From Sulfolobus tengchongensis (GTDB taxonomy: Archaea > Thermoproteota > Thermoprotei_A > Sulfolobales > Sulfolobaceae): 64,000 nt of DNA. The notes beneath the pieces were generated by a model, which was not told the DNA's origin, did no database searches, and was given only the letters and a program-made list of their open reading frames with translations. The position numbers were made by a program, and so were the translations under genes. Location: the NCBI RefSeq assembly GCF_036967215.1, contig NZ_CP146016.1:1861337-1925336 (forward strand), written 5' to 3'. Shown here piece by piece: positions 48,787-58,295 of the stretch (positions are counted from its first letter, which is position 1; each line of letters starts with the position of its first letter).

Positions 48787-49518
48787 ATGTTAGAGGATCT
48801 TTTTAATGAAATGATGAAAGGTAACTTACTATTGATTGATATGACATATGATATGTTTAATGGAATGCAGACGTACATTGGAGACCCACCATTTAAGCGC
48901 GAATATTTTAGAAAAGGCAATAAATATGGTGAAGTTACCTTATCAACAGTTTACATGGGACTTCACTCTGGTACTCATATAGATCTTCCTTTGCATTTCG
49001 TACCAAATGGAGATAGTGTAGAGAAATTCGATATACTAAAGTTTGTTGGATTTGGAACTGTACTTGATTTGAGTTTTAAAAAGTTAGGAGAGCCAATAAC
49101 TGCTAATGATCTAAGAAAGTTCGATGATAAGATAAGAGAAAACATGGTAATAATGCTGTATACTGGATTTTCGTCAACTAGGGGTAAAGAGGATTTCCTA
49201 TATAATTGGCCTTATCTAGATTCCAGTGGTGCAGATTATCTGACCTCTAAAAAGATAAGAGCAGTTGGAATAGAAAGTATGAGTATTGCTGGATGGGCTG
49301 GAAAAGAATATCCAGCCAAGACAACATGGGATGAAGTGGTATATGTGCATTACAAATTACTTAATAATGGTATAATAATAATGGAGAGCGTAAATAACAT
49401 GAAGAGAGTTTTGGAGGAGTGTAAAAACTCTAACGCGTTGTTCTTCTATTTGCCTTTGAAAATTGTCGGAGCTGAAGGAGGACCTACGAGATTATTCGCT
49501 ATTTGCGAGAGAAGATAA
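48787..49518 (+). CDS. Cyclase-family (kynurenine formamidase-like) metal hydrolase
   Basis: About 243-aa protein of the Cyclase family (PF04199 type), whose members hydrolyse amides, esters or lactones with Zn or Mn. The hallmark HxGTHxDxPxHF appears as HSGTHIDLPLHF (about 58-69), and the C-terminal part has VGIESMSIAGW and GAEGGPTRLFAI. The ATG at 48787 is used; a TTG three codons upstream is also in frame. A TATA-like TTTATTTAAAA lies about 50 bp upstream. Its 3' end overlaps the convergent DHDPS-family gene by 27 bp. In this neighbourhood an aldonolactone or sugar-acid derivative is a possible substrate. Confidence 0.82.
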   Translation: MLEDLFNEMMKGNLLLIDMTYDMFNGMQTYIGDPPFKREYFRKGNKYGEVTLSTVYMGLHSGTHIDLPLHFVPNGDSVEKFDILKFVGFGTVLDLSFKKLGEPITANDLRKFDDKIRENMVIMLYTGFSSTRGKEDFLYNWPYLDSSGADYLTSKKIRAVGIESMSIAGWAGKEYPAKTTWDEVVYVHYKLLNNGIIIMESVNNMKRVLEECKNSNALFFYLPLKIVGAEGGPTRLFAICERR

Positions 49519-50409
49519 AAGAGATGTAATTCTCTTCCGTGCTAATTCCTCACTTTTCTGTTCACATATGGTTAATGGGGGCCTTACAACATTTTTTATT
49601 GGCATATTTAATATCTTAAATAATACCTTAACTGACGCTGTATATGAGTTACAATAATCGTAAATTTCGGTTAGATTTAAGAGATCAAGCCAATATTTAT
49701 TAGCTCTCTCCATATCACCTTTTTTCCAACTATCATATACTCTTGTGTGAAATTTAGGAACAACATTTGCAAGTCCCATTACACCGCCATTGCCTCCCAT
49801 AGATAAGAGGGGCAATAAATACTCATCAAATCCAGTGAGTATTGCAAAGTCTTTTCTCACTTCTCTTAGTTCTTTAATTAGTCTCTTAAAGTAAATCAGA
49901 CTGTCAAAAGTTACTTTAGTTCCTATTATGTTCGAATATTGGGAAATTAATGTTTTATAAGTGGAAATTGATATATTCATTCCGGTATAGAGGGGTATAT
50001 TGTAAATTATAATGGGTATGTCCACTTTCTCAGCTATTAAAGAGAAGTGATGAATTAATTCCTTCTCGCTAACTTTGAAGAAATAAGGAGGTAATATAAC
50101 TATAGCGTCCACACCTAAATCTTTGAACTCCTTACCTAATTTTACGGATTCTTCAGTAAAGTTAGTTGAAATTCCGGAAAAAACTGGTACGCTGTCCTTT
50201 TTAGAATCCATAACAATTTTAGTGGTTAACCTCATCTCATCTATACTTAGGCTAGCGAATTCGCCAACACTGGAGTTTACAAATAGACCATTAACCTTAT
50301 TTTCGATCAAATATGACACTAACCATTTAAGACTTTCTTTGTCTATTGAATAGTCCTCTAAAAATGGAGTGATAAGAGGTACTACTACTCCTTCTAATTT
50401 AAAGTTCAT
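49492..50409 (-). CDS. DHDPS-family lyase/aldolase, second copy
   Basis: Dihydrodipicolinate synthase-family protein (about 305 aa). The catalytic Tyr is in IIYNIPLYTG and the Schiff-base Lys in IIGTKVTFDS. The usual GTTGE loop is changed to NSSVGEFASL. The alignable family core starts at MNFKLEGVVVPLITPF, so the ATG at 50409 is chosen; an in-frame ATG at 50445 would add 12 residues and cannot be excluded. The overall similarity to the copy at 5704 is low, so it is not a recent duplicate. It may be a keto-deoxy acid aldolase or dehydratase for a pentose route. Confidence 0.83.
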   Translation of the reverse strand: MNFKLEGVVVPLITPFLEDYSIDKESLKWLVSYLIENKVNGLFVNSSVGEFASLSIDEMRLTTKIVMDSKKDSVPVFSGISTNFTEESVKLGKEFKDLGVDAIVILPPYFFKVSEKELIHHFSLIAEKVDIPIIIYNIPLYTGMNISISTYKTLISQYSNIIGTKVTFDSLIYFKRLIKELREVRKDFAILTGFDEYLLPLLSMGGNGGVMGLANVVPKFHTRVYDSWKKGDMERANKYWLDLLNLTEIYDYCNSYTASVKVLFKILNMPIKNVVRPPLTICEQKSEELARKRITSLLSSLANSE

Positions 50410-50445
50410 AAATAAACTACAACTAATTGGCTTTAATGCTTTCAT

Positions 50446-50841
50446 GTAGAATCATTTAGATATAACAATTGCATTTCCTAATTTAAAATAATGAAAAATT
50501 GATCATAAAATATCTATAAAATAAATTCTGAGAAAAATTACTTTTTCTAAATATATTCTAACATGAAGTTAGTTCCTAAGAATTTAATTGAGTTAAAGAT
50601 TTTTTTGGAGAATCTGTAGCCCATTTATGAGAGACATCACAGTGTAGTGCTTTACGGATTTTAACATGAGGAAACATCTATCAAGAAACTTCGTACCAAA
50701 GTGAAATAAGTGAGCGATACTATCCACGTTAATAGGGAATTTCAACCACAAACTTATATTAGCATGGAACTGAAAAAGTCTCAATAAAGATGGACTTGAA
50801 GGGATTTTCAGAGAACTAATACACAGTGATATAAATTCCCT
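50446..50841. other. Gene-free region with an unexplained minus-strand open frame
   Basis: A 63-codon minus-strand frame at 50593-50784 has no ribosome site or recognised domain. Its sequence (LFHFGTKFLDRCFLMLKSVK) has some transposase-like flavour, so it may be a relic. The AT-rich part at 50456-50490 holds the probable promoter of the DHDPS-family gene on the minus strand. Confidence 0.3.
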
Positions 50842-51603
50842 TTAAAAAGTAGCTCCACCTAATATATCTAATAAGATCTCTAGTCCATATGTAGTTGCTA
50901 TTCCTATGAACAACCATGTCCAGAACTTAGCTTTAAATCCGCCTAATAGTGAGGCTGCAGTTATATTAATCCTTATCATTACGAATACTAGAGAAGCAGA
51001 AGCGACTACATTAAGAAAAGCTAGGAATATTTGATTCGTAATTCCTAAATAATATATTGATGCTCCTAACGTAGTAGGCAAACCGGCAAGTAATGATAGT
51101 AAGATAAGGGTCTTTAATGCTATCATGCGTTTAGATACAACACTTGGTGACGAGATAGCAATACCCTCAGTGGCGTTATGAATGGCAAAGCCTATAGTAA
51201 AAGCCCAAGCAGAGGCCAACGATCCAGATAGTAGAGCTGCAGCTATCGCAAATCCTTCACCTACATTATGAACTCCTAAAGCGCTTGCTATCATTATTGG
51301 CAATGCTTGACCATTTGGGTTCTTTTCTAAGAGACTTAAAAGCACCCACGTTCCTATTAACCCTATGGATGTGATAATAAGCGCAATAGTGAAATCTGCA
51401 AATTGTTTTGACGATAAAAAGTCTGTAACTATTTCCTCAGCCTCTGATCCAGTATCTAATGCCAAATACGAAAGTATACCTCCCGTGAAGGCTCCTAAAT
51501 AGCCCAAGGCGTTTTTGCTGAACTTACCTCTACTTACTGCAATGGAACCAATTGCTACTGTACATCCTGCAATTAAACCTAAGATGATTGGGAAATAGTT
51601 CAT
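50842..51603 (-). CDS. ZIP-family metal transporter (GufA-like)
   Basis: 253-aa divalent-metal permease with about eight helices. The metal-binding helices show ALGVHNVGEGFAIAAAL and GFAIHNATEGIAISSP, the HNxxEG signatures of helices 4 and 5 of the ZIP family. The ATG at 51603 is used because the family N-terminus begins MNYFPIILGLIAGC; 38 upstream in-frame codons are hydrophilic and AT-rich. It probably moves Zn or Fe across the cytoplasmic membrane. It has no functional link to the adjacent sugar genes that I can see. Confidence 0.88.
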   Translation of the reverse strand: MNYFPIILGLIAGCTVAIGSIAVSRGKFSKNALGYLGAFTGGILSYLALDTGSEAEEIVTDFLSSKQFADFTIALIITSIGLIGTWVLLSLLEKNPNGQALPIMIASALGVHNVGEGFAIAAALLSGSLASAWAFTIGFAIHNATEGIAISSPSVVSKRMIALKTLILLSLLAGLPTTLGASIYYLGITNQIFLAFLNVVASASLVFVMIRINITAASLLGGFKAKFWTWLFIGIATTYGLEILLDILGGATF

Positions 51604-51919
51604 TTCTTTTCGCCATGTCGTAATTGTAAAAACAAGACTATAAACTTGTCTATCATAATTAATCATATAGGTTAAATGGGTATTAAATCTACTAAATATT
51701 CTATATTTGATTCGCAAAAAGGAAATAATGGTTAGACTACTATATCTAGATTATTTGAGATATATTACAAAGCTAGCTGTTCAGCTTTTTAGATTAAACG
51801 AATTGATTTCTCATCCTAATTTTAGACTAATATTACTCTAAGGATTTCTAGAGGTCTGATAACTTGGCCAAGGTTGTCTATAGGGATCCATACTTGCTGG
51901 AGTATTAAAAACTCGAACT
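51604..51919. other. Gene-free region
   Basis: The 316 bp between the ZIP gene start and the exporter permease stop hold no gene, repeat or structure I can support, apart from AT-rich sequence that should include the ZIP promoter close to 51625-51640. Confidence 0.35.
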
Positions 51920-52681
51920 TTATTCGATTATCTTCTTGAATCTTATGGATGCTAGTAAGTACATTGTAAAATTGAATATTACAATAGCTATGAGATCTAC
52001 TATCACACTATCCATGTTACCAGTTATCATTAATCTTCTAGAAATGTCTATTATGTAAGTTAATGGGTTGCCTAAAGCAATATATTGAAGCGCTTTTGGC
52101 ATTATGCTTATGGGATATAAACCACTGCTAGCAAAGAATAATGGCATTGTTATTGCTTGACCTATTCCCATGAATCTTTCTCTTGTTTTCATAAACGATG
52201 CTATGATAACTGAGAGAGAGGCAAAGCCACTGGATACAAAAAATATTATGAGCGAAGCTATAAGGAAGAAGATCACATTATAAAACCTAACACCAAGCAA
52301 TAACGCAACTATCGTTATAATGAGTATTTGAAATAGACTCCTTATTCCCGATGCGAAAGATCTTCCTATCACTATGGAGTATCTCGGGAGTGGCGTAGTT
52401 ATTAATTTTTTCAAGATTCCAGATTCCCTCTCCCAAACTAATGTCAATCCATAAAATATAGAGATAAAAGTTGAGGATTGGATAATTATTGCTGGAGTTA
52501 TGTAATCTATATAAGGTATACCTCCAGTAGGTATTGCTCTAATTCTGCTAATTACAGTACCGTAAAGTACTAGCCATAATATTGGCTGTACAGCCCTAGT
52601 GTACAATTCTGTTCTATCGTTCTTTAACTTCCTTAACTCTAATTCAAGCATGGTAAATATATAACTTGCAATGTTAACCAC
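51920..52681 (-). CDS. ABC-2 type exporter permease (DrrB-like)
   Basis: 253-aa membrane protein with six helices and the ABC-2 permease pattern: RAVQPILWLVLYGTVI near the N-terminus, the cytoplasmic ERESGILKKLITTPLPR segment and the central SGLYPISIMPKALQYIALGN. The gene follows its ATPase gene by 3 bp, so they form a two-gene exporter of the daunorubicin-resistance type. Substrates of such pairs are usually hydrophobic compounds or lipids; none can be named here. Confidence 0.87.
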   Translation of the reverse strand: MVNIASYIFTMLELELRKLKNDRTELYTRAVQPILWLVLYGTVISRIRAIPTGGIPYIDYITPAIIIQSSTFISIFYGLTLVWERESGILKKLITTPLPRYSIVIGRSFASGIRSLFQILIITIVALLLGVRFYNVIFFLIASLIIFFVSSGFASLSVIIASFMKTRERFMGIGQAITMPLFFASSGLYPISIMPKALQYIALGNPLTYIIDISRRLMITGNMDSVIVDLIAIVIFNFTMYLLASIRFKKIIE

Positions 52682-52684
52682 TAC

Positions 52685-53689
52685 TCAACCACCCTTAATT
52701 CTGCTTCTGACTTGTCTAACCTCAGTACTTCTTCCTCTAACCTCTATACTATTTCCAACATACTTTATGAAAACGTCGTCAAGAGTTATTTCCCTTACTT
52801 CCAATCTTTTGAATTTTATATTATTATTTCTCATAAAGTCTATTAAACTGGGTAGCACAATATCAGTATCCTTAACTATTACGCTAACTTGATTACTTTT
52901 TATGATAATATCTTCGACGCTATTAATTTCTTTGATTTTATATAGTAGCTCATTGTTACTATTATTTTCTGTCTCAAACGAAATTATTGTACTCCCTATG
53001 CTCCTTTTAAGTTCTTCAGAAGTTCCAACCCTAAGTATCTTCCCCTTATCAATAAGAGCTATCTTATCTGAATAGATATCCGCCTCATCCATATAATGAG
53101 TAGTGAAAAATATCGTTATCTCATGTTCCTCCTTGAACACTTTTAGTTCTTCCCATACTACCTTCCTAGCTACTGGATCTAATCCTATTGTAGGTTCATC
53201 TAAAAATAAGATTTTAGGCATTGTTAGAAGAGCACATGCTATCTCCAGCCTCCTGATCATCCCTCCAGAATAGGTCTTTACTAGATCATTCCTAACCTCA
53301 TATAAACCAAATTTATCTAGAATATCTTCAATTCTTTCCTTTCTTTCGGACGAAGGTATACCATATATTTTAGCATAGATTAAAAGATTGTCGTACGCAG
53401 TAAGGTCTGTCCAGACACTTATCTCTTGCGGAACATAACCAATAACCTTTCTAACTTTATCAGGCTCATCTGTAACACTATAACCTCCCACAAACGCAGA
53501 ACCATTAGTAGGGGGAATTTGAGTAGTCAATATTCTAATTAGTGTAGTCTTTCCTGCTCCATTAGGTCCCAGAAGAGCGAAAGCAGTACCCTTCTCGACC
53601 TCTAAGTTAACTCCATTTAGAGCTTTTACTTCACCGTTATATATTTTTACTAGATCTTTCACATAAATCGAAAGATTATTAAAAAACAC
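52685..53689 (-). CDS. ABC exporter ATPase (DrrA-like)
   Basis: 334-aa ATPase. Walker A is GPNGAGKTT (about 39-47), the signature YSGGMIRR, Walker B ILFLDEPTIGLD, and the switch His is in FTTHYMDEAD. The C-terminal 90 residues form the DrrA-type extension with the conserved ITLDDVFIKYVG. It lies directly upstream of the DrrB-like permease on the same strand. Confidence 0.9.
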   Translation of the reverse strand: MFFNNLSIYVKDLVKIYNGEVKALNGVNLEVEKGTAFALLGPNGAGKTTLIRILTTQIPPTNGSAFVGGYSVTDEPDKVRKVIGYVPQEISVWTDLTAYDNLLIYAKIYGIPSSERKERIEDILDKFGLYEVRNDLVKTYSGGMIRRLEIACALLTMPKILFLDEPTIGLDPVARKVVWEELKVFKEEHEITIFFTTHYMDEADIYSDKIALIDKGKILRVGTSEELKRSIGSTIISFETENNSNNELLYKIKEINSVEDIIIKSNQVSVIVKDTDIVLPSLIDFMRNNNIKFKRLEVREITLDDVFIKYVGNSIEVRGRSTEVRQVRSRIKGG

Positions 53690-53861
53690 GTGATATCGTA
53701 ATCGAAATATATTTTAAAGTTATCTCTTATGATTTAGGATTTAAGACGGCTTGATAGATTAGAATAATATACCATCTTAAGAAGACAAAACTAGGGCTCG
53801 AAGTTAATATTGTATACATCTACGTTGCATTTAAATACGTTTATCACTATTTTTCCTTATT

Positions 53862-54635
53862 ATGAAGGAAAAGGTAATCTTATTTTTAGGCGGTGTCGCT
53901 TTTGGAACTGCTGCAATATTTGTTAAATTTTGCACGATATCTCCGCCTTTGATCACCTTTTTAAGATTCGTAATAGCTGGGGCAATTCTCCTTACCTTTT
54001 CCCGAAAGAGAGAGTTTAAATTGAAATACTTTATCATCCCTTCATTATTCCTTTCACTTCATATGGTTCTTTTTGTAAGTAGTGTTTTCCTAACCACAAT
54101 ATCTGCCTCTACTATTTTAGTCTCTACAAGCCCTTTATTTGCGATGATCTTGAGGAAGAGAATTGACCTATTCGTGATTATAGCATTAGTGGGAATAATA
54201 ATCATGAATTATAATGAAAATTTAGGATATCTTTTGGGGAATGTTTTTGCATTAATGTCTGCAGTTTCATTTTCTCTTTATACCTATTTCTTATCTAAGT
54301 TGGACTATGATTTCATTTCAACTGCGCCTCTCATCTACTTATTATCTTCAGTATTTATGATTCCAATTTTACCTATTTATGGTCTAGGTGAGTTTAATTT
54401 AACTTCTATATTGGCAATCTTTGGCCTTGTTCTAATTCCCACTTTGATTGGACATGGTTCAGTTATATATACCGCAAATAAACTACCAATTAGTCTTGTA
54501 ACTTCTGCAGAGCTTATTGAGCCCGTAGTCGCAACGTTATTAGCAATACCAATTTTTCATCAAATTCCGAATATTCAAGAGATCATAGGGGGAACTATAA
54601 CGTTAATTTCAATTTACTTTGCATTTAAAAAGTAA
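53862..54635 (+). CDS. DMT-superfamily permease (EamA type)
   Basis: 257-aa membrane protein with about eight to ten helices in two internal repeats. The first repeat has FLGGVAFGTAAIFVKF and PLITFLRFVIAGAIL, the second TLIGHGSVIYTANKLP and AELIEPVVATLLAIPIF, typical of EamA. It is a little shorter than the usual 280-300 aa. Members export amino acids or metabolites. TTTAAATACG lies about 28 bp upstream of the ATG, so it is probably leaderless. Confidence 0.85.
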   Translation: MKEKVILFLGGVAFGTAAIFVKFCTISPPLITFLRFVIAGAILLTFSRKREFKLKYFIIPSLFLSLHMVLFVSSVFLTTISASTILVSTSPLFAMILRKRIDLFVIIALVGIIIMNYNENLGYLLGNVFALMSAVSFSLYTYFLSKLDYDFISTAPLIYLLSSVFMIPILPIYGLGEFNLTSILAIFGLVLIPTLIGHGSVIYTANKLPISLVTSAELIEPVVATLLAIPIFHQIPNIQEIIGGTITLISIYFAFKK

Positions 54636-54766
54636 ATGACAACTATATTAGTAAAATTTTGAAATCAATTAGTAGTAGTACCTACGATTCTTAATGGTCT
54701 TTTCTTAGCTTGTCAAGGTTTTTCTTAAATAATAAAAAATAAAAGGATATAGATTGATAGTTTGTA

Positions 54767-55801
54767 GTGCAAAGTACTTTGGGGGGCAAAGTAATATTTA
54801 CAAAAAGACCGAGATATGATATAGAAGAGATTTTCGATAGAGAAGAAGAAATAAAACAATTAATATTCTTGTTGAAAAATAATGAATGGACCATAATCCT
54901 TGGTCCTAGAATGAGTGGGAAAACTAGTTTAGCGTTAGCTGTATCCAACAGTATACCGAATAAAAGGGTTGTATATGTAGACTTAGTTAAAGTTAAGGGA
55001 CTTAAGGACTTCGTAAATAGATTATACTTTTCAATACCCAAAACGTTAACAGAAAAAGTTAAGGAATCACTAGACGTAATAGGAGTTAGAGTAGGACCAA
55101 CCACCTTATCATTTAAGCTGAGATCCACATCTGTAATTGAGACAATTATAAAGAGCATTTGCCAGGATACAATTTTAATATTGGATGAGGCACAAGATCT
55201 AAAAGAAGGTATCAATCATTTAGTTCCGGTTCTACATAGATTGTTAAATACTTGTCCTTCACTTTCAGTGATATTCACTGGATCAGCAATTGGATTAATA
55301 AAAACTCTTTTGGAGCAGAAAGGCGAACAACCATTAGCTGGAAGGAAGCCAACAGAGATATTACTAAAACCTTGGAGTGAGGAAACTGCTATTGAATATT
55401 TAGAGGAAGGGCTACAAAATTGTAAGGTAAAATATACTAAAGAGGAAATAAGAGAAGTAATAAATGAACTTGGCACATTAGTAGGTTGGTTAAACATTTA
55501 CGGAGTTAATAGATGTGTTAAGAAACATGAAGACGCTTTAAAATACGCAATAGAAGAAGCAATAGGAATAGCAATGGAGGAAATAAATAATATAATTGAA
55601 GATCAAGCATGGAGGAGAAAAGCGATAAAGCTATTAGCGATAGGTTCAACATGGAGTATTCTAGAGGATAATTTAAAGGTGTCCACGGAAACATTATCAA
55701 AATTCCTTGACAGACTAGAGAGGTTATATGTTGTGCAAAAAATTGGGAGAACCTACGTGATTTCAGATCCAGTATACAGAAAAGCTTCATTAAGAGCTTA
55801 A
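54767..55801 (+). CDS. Archaeal ATPase family protein (STAND-like P-loop)
   Basis: 344-aa protein of the archaeal ATPase group (ATPase_2/AAA type) common in Sulfolobales. Walker A is GPRMSGKTSLAL (about 46-57), Walker B ILILDEAQDL (about 130-140) and the sensor segment VIFTGSAIGLIKTLL. The C-terminal 100 residues look like a winged helix (VSTETLSKFLDRLERLYVVQ). The family role is unclear; DNA-linked or toxin-like functions have been proposed. The GTG at 54767 is the first start after the AT-rich promoter (ATAAAAAATAAAAGG). It is monocistronic. Confidence 0.83.
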   Translation: MQSTLGGKVIFTKRPRYDIEEIFDREEEIKQLIFLLKNNEWTIILGPRMSGKTSLALAVSNSIPNKRVVYVDLVKVKGLKDFVNRLYFSIPKTLTEKVKESLDVIGVRVGPTTLSFKLRSTSVIETIIKSICQDTILILDEAQDLKEGINHLVPVLHRLLNTCPSLSVIFTGSAIGLIKTLLEQKGEQPLAGRKPTEILLKPWSEETAIEYLEEGLQNCKVKYTKEEIREVINELGTLVGWLNIYGVNRCVKKHEDALKYAIEEAIGIAMEEINNIIEDQAWRRKAIKLLAIGSTWSILEDNLKVSTETLSKFLDRLERLYVVQKIGRTYVISDPVYRKASLRA

Positions 55802-56355
55802 ATAACATCTAGAAGTTTTTAATTACCTTAAGAATTTTTAAGAAATGTTTACGCAATTGTTAATGAGTACCAATAGTAGAAACGTTAGTGACTCTAGTAC
55901 CACGGAATACTTGGTTCTATAATATCATGCGAACTACTTTATTCTCACTCATAGATCAAAAATATACCCTGCTGATCTTATATTTTTTATAATAAGAAAT
56001 CTATTTAATAGAAAATTAAAAGCATAAAATACTCTTCATCTAAAGACATGAATAAATTATGAGTTAATTAGCCATACTGACTTCTCCTCGCCCTTAAAAA
56101 GGCGAAGCTTTCTGCCCGCAATTTTTGTAATTTTTAGCTTGGATACTGGATATTTTTAACTTATCTGAATATTTATGTAATATGAAGGAGAGTAACTTCT
56201 ATATATGAAACACGTACTAAGTTCTAGATGAATTAACATAAATATTAAGTTTCTTAATACGAGTGGAACATGATACAATATGCATAATTTTTCGAAATTT
56301 ACGATACAAATTGAAGCAAAAAGATATTTAACTGGAGAAGTTTAAAAATATAAGT
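55802..56355. other. Gene-free region before the first HTH_10 regulator
   Basis: The 554 bp hold no gene. The only structure I see is a hairpin at 56088-56105, listed separately. The promoter of the regulator should lie in GATATTTAAC / GTTTAAAAAT at about 56322-56348. Confidence 0.35.
56081..56120 (+). repeat. Hairpin resembling an IS200/IS605-type terminus
   Basis: TCGCC and GGCGA (56088-56092 and 56101-56105) form a 5-bp stem around CTTAAAAA, followed by AGCTTTCTGCCC. In my memory such CGCCCTTAA..GGCG..GCTTTCTGCCC sequences occur at ends of archaeal IS605-group elements, so this may be a solo end. No transposase remains nearby. Confidence 0.3.
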
Positions 56356-57018
56356 GTGATAAAGAGTTATAGCGTTGTCTTAACGCACGATGACTGGACC
56401 TTACTCACTGATAAATATCCTGAAGAGGAATTAAGGGTATTAATGAAAGTACGTACTCCATCATTTGAGAGAATGGAAGAAAATATAATTGCGGAAGCTT
56501 ACGTTAATGAACCAACAGTACTAACTGAGCTGATAAATAACATTAAGTCTAACAATAGAGTAACTAAAATTAAAATTATAGAAAATATTAGAACTAAAAA
56601 TGAAATAAGGGCTTTAATCTTACTCTCAGCTAAATTAAGGGGAGGAATAAGTGAACTCTTAATGAATAAAGGAGCTTATTACATTTCTGAATACATTGCA
56701 AATGGTTTAGAGAGATGGAAAATAGTAATAGATGATCGAACTTTTAAGGAACTCATACTGCCAGACTTAAAAGAAATCACCTTTAGCTTAAAGATAGTGG
56801 AGAAAGAAAATAATGTACTGTCTGTTAAAAATTTACTTACAAGTAAAGAAACTGAAATTATATATAAAGCGTATAAACTAGGTTATTTCGATTGGCCTAA
56901 AAAAATAGATTTAAATGAGTTATCAGAGGAGTTGGGGATAAGTAAGGCTGCTACACTACAAGCATTGAGAAGGGCTATGAGTAAATTGATCAAGAACTAC
57001 ATAGATAGTATAGCTTGA
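56356..57018 (+). CDS. HTH_10 (bacterio-opsin activator type) regulator, copy A
   Basis: 220-aa regulator, clear paralogue of the gene at 61480: both start MIKSY, have a HDDW/HEDW motif near residue 11, EEEL, ENI/ENV, and a LERW/IERW segment near residue 118. The C-terminal HTH_10 domain reads LTSKETEIIYKAYKLGYF, then WPKK, then ELSEELGISKAATLQALRR. The N-terminal 150 residues are a possible ligand-sensing domain. The GTG at 56356 is the start by alignment with copy B. It converges on the exporter genes at 57253-61149 and may control them. Confidence 0.85.
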   Translation: MIKSYSVVLTHDDWTLLTDKYPEEELRVLMKVRTPSFERMEENIIAEAYVNEPTVLTELINNIKSNNRVTKIKIIENIRTKNEIRALILLSAKLRGGISELLMNKGAYYISEYIANGLERWKIVIDDRTFKELILPDLKEITFSLKIVEKENNVLSVKNLLTSKETEIIYKAYKLGYFDWPKKIDLNELSEELGISKAATLQALRRAMSKLIKNYIDSIA

Positions 57019-57252
57019 TGTAACTTTTACTGGAACGTAAAAGTTGCTTCTAATTCAATCTTGCGCACTTTTTACACTCAAATAAAGATTTTTTTAGACA
57101 TTGACCATAGTGTTCTCGAGTAGGTATGAATTATGCCCGTACATCCTTTACGATTATTTTATCCTTTACCTCTTACTATATCTTATCTTTTTGGTCTCTA
57201 TTTAGAGATAACAGATACCTTAAATTTTTAACTACTTGGCTACACCAAGAGA

Positions 57253-57672
57253 TTAACTAACAAGAAATGATACTTTTTTACTTATTGATTTAGACTTGAT
57301 AAATCGCTTTATTATTAACCTCACGATTTCCAATACTATACCAACTCCTGTAAATGACAGTCCAATTATTCTATAATTTGAGTTATAAAATATCTTATAA
57401 TTTTCTAATATCACGATGGCGTTTCCTACTCCAAATACAATTGAATGTTGTTCTAGATTTTCCTCACCTTTATTTATTAAATTAAATGTATTATTACGAT
57501 GAATTATGAGAAAGCTCCCATTATTAACAATTACTCTGCCTATCTCATACCATGACGGAACCATAACCATACCGTTTCCGTTGATATGTACCGTAGTGCT
57601 TAGAGGAAAAGTAACCTCTCCTAGAGCTACTATTAGGATTCCCAAAGAAATTAGGTATAATCCTAGTCTCAT
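57253..57672 (-). CDS. Small two-helix membrane protein of the ABC locus
   Basis: 139-aa protein I cannot assign. The first helix (about 3-20) could be a signal anchor. A beta-rich extracytoplasmic middle (VHINGNGMVMVPSWYEIG) and a second helix near 100-120 follow, then a Lys-rich tail that should face the cytoplasm. It overlaps the membrane-protein gene upstream by 1 bp and is the last gene of the ABC set. Topology suggests a small accessory subunit with an outside domain. Confidence 0.65.
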   Translation of the reverse strand: MRLGLYLISLGILIVALGEVTFPLSTTVHINGNGMVMVPSWYEIGRVIVNNGSFLIIHRNNTFNLINKGEENLEQHSIVFGVGNAIVILENYKIFYNSNYRIIGLSFTGVGIVLEIVRLIIKRFIKSKSISKKVSFLVS

Positions 57673-58295
57673 TATATTGACACCTTTTTGAAAAGGTAAT
57701 ACGCCAAGTAAATTAACACAATGTCAATTGGCAAAAGGTAATTAAATACGCCTATGTACCCAGTTAATTCTATTCCTAATAAGATCAAGATTATCACTAT
57801 ACCTGTAAAAAAGCTTCTAAAAGGTCTCTTAATTAATATTGTGAATATGTAAGAAGTGTTACAAATGAATAGATATTGCGAAAGGAAGCTGTTTATCCAT
57901 ATTAAAGGTGGATTAAATGAAGCTAAACTAAATACCAATTCGGAGGCTAAGATAAATATTATTCCAATCAGCAAAACGTCTACGAAGTAAGAGAGGAAGA
58001 ATACTTCTCTTCTACTTCTCATCTGTAAAAAGGAGATTATAGTCCCATCATAAAGATCTTGTCCAATTCCTAAACTTATGTTCTTTATGACTAGTGTTGC
58101 CAATATGATTCCGATTGTCCATATGATTATGTTAAATATTTCTAGTTGGTCTCCATCTATTACGCTTCTAGTTTGAGGATGAAAGAAATTGTAAGAAGCA
58201 ACTATACCTACGCCCAAAGCAAACTCTAACTCGACATAGGAAAGCAATCCGTACTGGCCATATCTATGCTTAATTAGAAGATTTATTATTCCCAT
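57672..58295 (-). CDS. Polytopic membrane protein, probable permease of the ABC locus
   Basis: 207-aa protein with about six hydrophobic helices. It does not show the standard ABC-2 motifs, but its gene overlaps the ATPase gene by 10 bp, so it is the likely membrane partner. A cytoplasmic loop FLQMRSRREVFFLSYFVD between helices resembles the coupling region of ABC-2 permeases. The N-terminal segment contains an extracytoplasmic loop HPQTRSVIDGDQLE. Substrate unknown. Confidence 0.72.
   Translation of the reverse strand: MGIINLLIKHRYGQYGLLSYVELEFALGVGIVASYNFFHPQTRSVIDGDQLEIFNIIIWTIGIILATLVIKNISLGIGQDLYDGTIISFLQMRSRREVFFLSYFVDVLLIGIIFILASELVFSLASFNPPLIWINSFLSQYLFICNTSYIFTILIKRPFRSFFTGIVIILILLGIELTGYIGVFNYLLPIDIVLIYLAYYLFKKVSI

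Noticed and set aside
54691-55215. 174-codon minus-strand frame
   Set aside because: It lies opposite the archaeal ATPase gene, whose Walker motifs are clear on the plus strand.
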